From: Hyparrhenia diplandra
Lineage: Eukaryota > Streptophyta > Magnoliopsida > Poales > Poaceae
Length of the DNA stretch: 64,000 nucleotides
Assembly: GCA_015847255.1 (NCBI GenBank)
Contig: JADLZK010011577.1
Span: forward strand, 248,001 to 312,000
Direction of reading: 5' to 3'
Below the pieces are notes generated by a model that was given only the letters and a program-made list of their open reading frames with translations, had not been told where the DNA came from and ran no database searches. Shown piece after piece: positions 58,957-64,000 of this stretch. Within the stretch, counting starts at the first letter, position 1. Each line of letters starts with the position of its first letter. A program made the translations under genes and the position numbers.

Positions 58957-59795
58957 GTGTGATAGTACCGCACTTGATCTAACCGTTAGGACCAAGGGGT
59001 ATTTATACTCCTCTCTCTCTCTCTGAACTGTCACCTCTTCTTCCACTTCTGCTCATTGCGACATAACACCCTAAGTGCTCACTCTATCTCTACTCCATTG
59101 GAGCTCACCTTCCATCAAGCTTTCCCATTGATTTCCCCATCAATCATTGAGAGAAAAGTGACCCAAAATCTATTAGAGAGCAGATCCACTGATCTCTATC
59201 GTCTAGCAGCAATTGGTTCGCATTTTGGCCGGCGATTTGTGTTTTGTTACTCTTAGAGCTTTGCTCCTAGCCGATTAGCGCGTCACCCTAGAATTGATCC
59301 CTACCAATTCTTGCAACTAATATAATCACTCATCATCTCAAAAGTTAACTCTTTTGAATTGAGAATGAGGAATAGGCAAACCTTGGTGGTGAGCCCAAGC
59401 CTTTGGTTGCTTCCTTAACAATGTGGACTTAGGCAAGCCTTTATGGCTAGCTGAACCACGGATAAATCTTTGTGTCACCGTGTGCTTAATTTACTTTCAT
59501 TGCTCATATATTGTTGTTGAGGTTGATTCTAGGGTTTTAGCTTGATCTATATATATCTTGTTGATCTACTTGTTCTAGCTCTCGATCTGTGGTCTATACA
59601 TGTGCAGAAAGGTCAGAAATTTACCCGATCTAAATTTCGTTGGATAGATTTTGAACTATGAGCTGACCCTCTCTGTAGGTGCGGTAGTGCCGCTGCTGAG
59701 GCCCGACAGTGCCGCCTGGGAATTTGACTTCTATTTGAGTTAAATTTTTACAGGCCTATTCACCCACTCTAGGCTTCTAGAGATCCTACATTAGC
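58957..59795 (+). repeat. LTR-like retrotransposon remnant
   Basis: A TATA-like GGGGTATTTATACTCC is followed by a CT run and a long AT/GC-mixed leader. CAGGCCTATTCACCCACTCTAGG then occurs near the end, resembling the 3' end of copia-type 5' LTRs in grasses. No target duplication or internal domain was found. Confidence 0.4.
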
Positions 59796-61479
59796 GGAGG
59801 ATGGTGTGGGGCTTTTTACTGTATGGAACTAGGTGTAACGGATGTGATACATGACCCGGTGCGGATAGCCTTAGTTCACACCACAATGTCCACCGAAACC
59901 TTGTGTGGTGAATGTGAATCTGTCATATGTTCTGTTACTTGAGTTGCTTGATCCGGCCCACTTCTTGCTTACATGGATGCTTGCATATTGCTTTCATTTT
60001 CTGCTACTTATGACCTAAAACGTGGGTTTTATTTTCTATAATTAACTTTCTTATAAGACGTTTATAGCTTGTACAGACAACATAATGTTTTGGTAATGAG
60101 ACATCTATGACTATAAACTGTGGTGTGCAAGCTGGTATGTAGGATAATAAACATGTTAAATTTATGCACTGCAAATCATTTTGGAGTTGTATACAAATTG
60201 AATTCACCAAAAAAGAGTTATTTACAAATTTGTACATATAACAGCGTAAAAGGTTAAGGTCACTACATAGGCATATAAACATATGTTACATGTGTTAATT
60301 CAGAATCAAATAGGACTTGGACTGAAGCTTCATAACAGCGTTGTGACCATGTCGTCTGGCGGTATGGTATGGTATGGTTAGTACTGGTGAGCAATAGAGG
60401 ATTAGTTGTATTGGAACCTGCCGCTAAATGTGTATCTTAGCACCTATACAAATGTATGTTAATGTGTATAAAATAAAACTATAGAAGACGGCAATGAAAT
60501 AACAGATAACTAATCTCAGTTCATATATTGGTAGGATGGTGGTTGTATATGCTCATTATTTCCAATTGTTATTTCCATTTTCATTATGGATGTGTTGTTA
60601 AAGGTCCTATTAAGACTAACATTTGGTTGACAACACTATTCAGGACATAGGGCCACCTCCGCAAACTTCTCCTTGCGCATGGAGATCGTCTCGGCATGGA
60701 GAGCGTCCAGCACCGCCACCTCCAAACTGCCCACTTTGGTTACCTCTCTATGCATTCAGGTTAGACCTGGTGCGGGAGCATCGCCCTCGGTGATTAATTT
60801 TTCTGCTACTTATGATGGCCCAACATCGCGCCCTCCTCGCAGAGATCTAGCCACCGCATCTCCGGGATCTGCCCACCGTATTTTCATTGCGCTCGTCCGA
60901 TCACCCATCACCAAGTAGAAAGGTGGAAAGGAGGTCGGCCTGGTATTAGAAAATTTAGTTCGAGATGGTATGGACTGATAATTTTGAGCTATAAAGCCCC
61001 TCTTATTTTGGGAGGAGAAACCTTTGTGACTACTATATTTTAAATTACCTCCTAGAGTGAAGATGTACTAGTGTTGTCCGGTGGGATACTTTATTTTTTT
61101 CTGAGGTGAGTTTTTTTTAAAGACCATTTTAAAGCATCAGATAGATTAATCGAGCTTTTGGTACATGTTAGCAGGAAAGGGGAATGGAGAATCAAAGGGC
61201 CGAAGTTTAGATCACGCGGGGAGCAACCAATTAGGCAATGATAGAAATCTCGAGTGAGTAGAGAATAGTTTGATACATGGATCTTTCAATAGAAGAGGGG
61301 AAGCACACCAAGGGGATCAGATTAAAGAGACTTGAGAAGGAAGATGAAGAGAAAACAGAGGAGGATGAGTTCTGAGATTTTCTTCGATGTCTTCTCCTCT
61401 CTGCTGGTTCTCCTTTTTTGTAGTTGAATGCCTTCTCATCCGGCCTGCATTGGGCCCATATGACTGCCGGTGATAACAA
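59796..61479. other. Intergenic, no gene recognised
   Basis: It includes a short GGTAT repeat (60362-60377) and a GC-richer island (60650-60920) with an 81-codon frame of no recognisable family. No element termini seen. Confidence 0.35.
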
Positions 61480-61815
61480 TACCATACAGAATAGCAGCAC
61501 AGGCCGGCCTTAGCTTTGGTCATCAACGAAGCTCAAATGATCCATATCTAAGAGGCCCATTCACTAACCTTGTTACTGTTAGCCTGTCTGGATTAATCGC
61601 ACTACTGTTACTATCAGTCGGTTGTTGGTGCTTTACCAGACACTTCTTCTCGCTTGCTCTCCTCCTGTCCTGCTGATTCCATTCATCTGTTTCCTTTTCT
61701 TTTCTGTTATTTATATAATCATCTTCGTGTTAAGTATGTGAGTGTTGCTGCACCAAACCAAACGCTGCTAATTTCTTTCAGCATCTGCAAATCGCAGGCC
61801 TCCACATATGCATGA
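61480..61815 (+). repeat. Duplicated segment (copy 2), uninterrupted
   Basis: Continuous counterpart of 57740-57855 plus 58745-58935; diverged by substitutions. It provides the pre-insertion state for the region around 57.9-58.7 kb. Confidence 0.8.
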
Positions 61816-64000
61816 CGACGATGATTATTCAGAGCAGCCGTTAGGTTGCACTTGCACTGATGAAGAACACGGCTTCTGAATATCTATCCACTCCACTCGA
61901 TCGAAAAAGGGGCAAAGCTAGGTTAGGTGCAATGCCTTATCAGAACCTGCCGGCTGCCAAGTGCCAAGTCATTGACGACCTTTAATTTCTGAAATGACAT
62001 TGCATTGTGTTGCATTTGTTGGGTTGGATGATTGGATCCATCAATGGCCACCACTTCAAGCTGGCTGATCCCTCGTCTTGTCTTGCTTATAAAGAGGCTA
62101 GTGCGTGGATGCTTATCCAACTATCCAAGAGAGGAAACAGGTTAGGGAGAAAGACTGGATTGAAAAAACATGTTAGGCTGCCACCAAGCAACCTGTATTA
62201 TGTACTCGATCGCGGTACTCCAATGTGAAAGGGAAACACCTCTTCTTGGTTGGTTCCTTTCACCTTCTCTTGTCTGGGTTATTATTGTACTCACATTATC
62301 CAAAATTTTGACCGTTTTATAGGATTCTATACATCCAAACTTCTTAAATTAGGAATTATAATTTAAAACACCTTTTAAAACTTGATCTTTTCTCCCTCAT
62401 TTTTTTTCCATCCATTTTCTCCTAACTGCTCGTGAAGTATCACTGTACTTTTGTCTATTGGTTCATTACCTCTCACTTAGTGTCTACTTTTGTCCATTGG
62501 TTCATTATCTGTCACTTAGTGAATAGTTGAAAAAAAGAAATATTGACTCATCATCTCTCGCTTTCTTTGGAGTTTTAAAAAACATTTATTGATCTTGCAC
62601 CACTCAAAACTTTGGGATTTTATGAGAGCCATCTAAAATGCACTAGGCGCCTGACAGTGAGGAAGCCACGAAAAAAAAATTAGGACGGGCTGACCAATGT
62701 CTAATACATCTTAGCTCTTCTAATCTATGTTATTATGAATAAAAATTTAAGGTAGGGCTTAGGTGGGCTCTGTGTAATTGGGATCCGTAGGGGGTGCTAG
62801 AGCCCAGCCTGGCCGGCTGTTGGCTCCGTCGCTGCGCCTTAGTAACACTAACACCAGTAAGTGAAAAAAGAAGAAAAAAAAACCAAAGGGCTAATAGTCG
62901 CCATAGGAAGAGAGACTGATCTCGAAATTGACAGAAGATACTTGTCCTGAAATTTTACCTCAGATCCTCGCGTTGTAAATCCCCCTGTGACTGACGCTGA
63001 TGACCCAGTCAAATTACACAGTATTATCGCAAGAACGAAATGCTCATCCGTCCCCGTCCGTCCACATCCACGCAGGGATCGCCGTCGCTCCGTCTGATCT
63101 GGTTGGTGGCGAACTGACGAAGCCGAAAGCCTGAAACGACCTAGTACGGCTTCCAGCACTGCTTGATGCTGCCTCGTCAGAAATTCAGAACACAAGAGAA
63201 GCGTCTGCGAAGCTGCATCTCCATTCTGTAGTCGTCACTGACCGAGCCGTTGCGACGACCGGTGCGGTGTGTGACAGAGCCACTGCACCACCAGCGAGCT
63301 GAGACGATAGCAGCGTCTCCGTCGTCGGCGTCGCTTTGCGCGGCGCGAAGCCACGCACGCACACGGTGTCGACGACGACGACGTCGATGGCAGCTTTGAA
63401 CGCTTCAAAAGCAGTCGGCCACTGGGCCAAAGCCGTGTGTGTGTGTGTGTGAGCGTGCACTGCAGCTCGCGGGGTCCTGCTTCTTCCTCACTCACAGTGA
63501 AGGTCTTTAATTGGTGAAAAAACAGGAGACTTAAGCTAAATTTTTAGGTAATTTAACAAATTGTGAATATGTTTAGTCGGATGTCAAAATTCAGATCTAT
63601 ATAAGTAGAGCTGTGGACGCTTATATGCCCCTTCAATGTTGGCAATCTTAGTTGGCTACCAAATCATTGCCACCAGTTTTTATGGGTAAACTCTGCCTTC
63701 ATCAGGTGGGACATCACAAAACACACATACAAGAAGTCACGCCATTTGTGCTTCCTCTTAGGACAACTCATATGGTGTGTCACATGGAAATCGTTTTAGA
63801 AAGGGCAAGGAAAACTTTCCACTTACAAAGACGGCGTATGCACACTAGAAGAGTGGGCGCACCCTATCATGTGTCAACAAAATACACCATTCAAAGCACT
63901 TGAAACGTTGTCCAATGCAAATCGCAACGGCTAGGGTTATTTATTCTACACTTTATAGCATTTCATTGCTGAATAACTTACCAACTAGGTAAAATGTCCT
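61816..64000. other. Intergenic to window end, no gene recognised
   Basis: 62456-62530 holds a degenerate double repeat (TCTATTGGTTCATTA / TCCATTGGTTCATTA). 63000-63480 is GC-rich with a (GT)n run at about 63434-63451, and on the minus strand has a possible donor near 62960. The minus-strand frames there resemble no family I know. It could be the first exon or promoter of a gene beyond recognition, or repeat. Confidence 0.35.

Noticed and set aside
1..64000. tRNA, rRNA, organelle or bacterial features
   Set aside because: No cloverleaf-like, ribosomal, plastid or operon-like sequence was recognised anywhere in the window.

Overview
The window is nuclear DNA from a flowering plant, almost certainly a grass and probably a panicoid relative of sorghum or maize. 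Genes have GT-AG introns, GC-rich first exons and long spliced UTRs. They sit as islands in nested, TSD-bounded transposable elements typical of grasses (Tourist and Stowaway MITEs, Helitrons, LINEs, a TRIM, a solo LTR and a FAR1-type MULE). The species is an inference; no organelle or bacterial sequence was seen.

Layout: (1) 0-7 kb holds the last coding exon of an unrecognised gene (+), then a PUB4-like U-box/ARM E3 ubiquitin ligase gene (-) with a GC-rich promoter near 6.4-6.9 kb. (2) 7-26 kb is repeats: a hAT-like element, shuffled decayed pieces of the PUB gene, a Helitron, a solo LTR with TSD CATAC, a diverged repeat present twice (one copy split by a 5'-truncated LINE), and two recent-looking tandem duplications. 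(3) 27-28.2 kb is a GID1-like carboxylesterase (+). (4) 28-38 kb is repeats, including a second Helitron of the same family, a LINE tail and several MITEs. (5) 38.6-41.2 kb is a GT14/DUF266 (BC10-like) Golgi glycosyltransferase (+). (6) 44.87-50.83 kb is a 5.96-kb MULE with long terminal inverted repeats and a 9-bp TSD. It carries FAR1-domain remnants around a 3.3-kb GC-rich segment of unknown origin. (7) 51.2-56.8 kb holds two different CC-NB-ARC immune-receptor genes (+), both without a full LRR; the MULE ends 366 bp before the first start codon. (8) 57-64 kb holds a complete 763-bp TRIM with TSD GAGAG, a Tourist MITE with TSD TTA, a segmental duplication and an LTR-like remnant.

The genes do not form a pathway: they are a ubiquitin ligase, a hydrolase, a cell-wall or Golgi enzyme and two immune receptors. 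All five recognisable genes are interrupted by single-base indels, mostly in short homopolymers, while the protein sequence on both sides stays conserved. About twelve such events occur in about 9 kb of coding sequence. This looks more like residual sequencing or assembly error than five independent pseudogenes, and it must be settled before any gene here is called broken. I did not find convincing evidence of a new biological system. The least explained piece is the GC-rich cargo inside the MULE.
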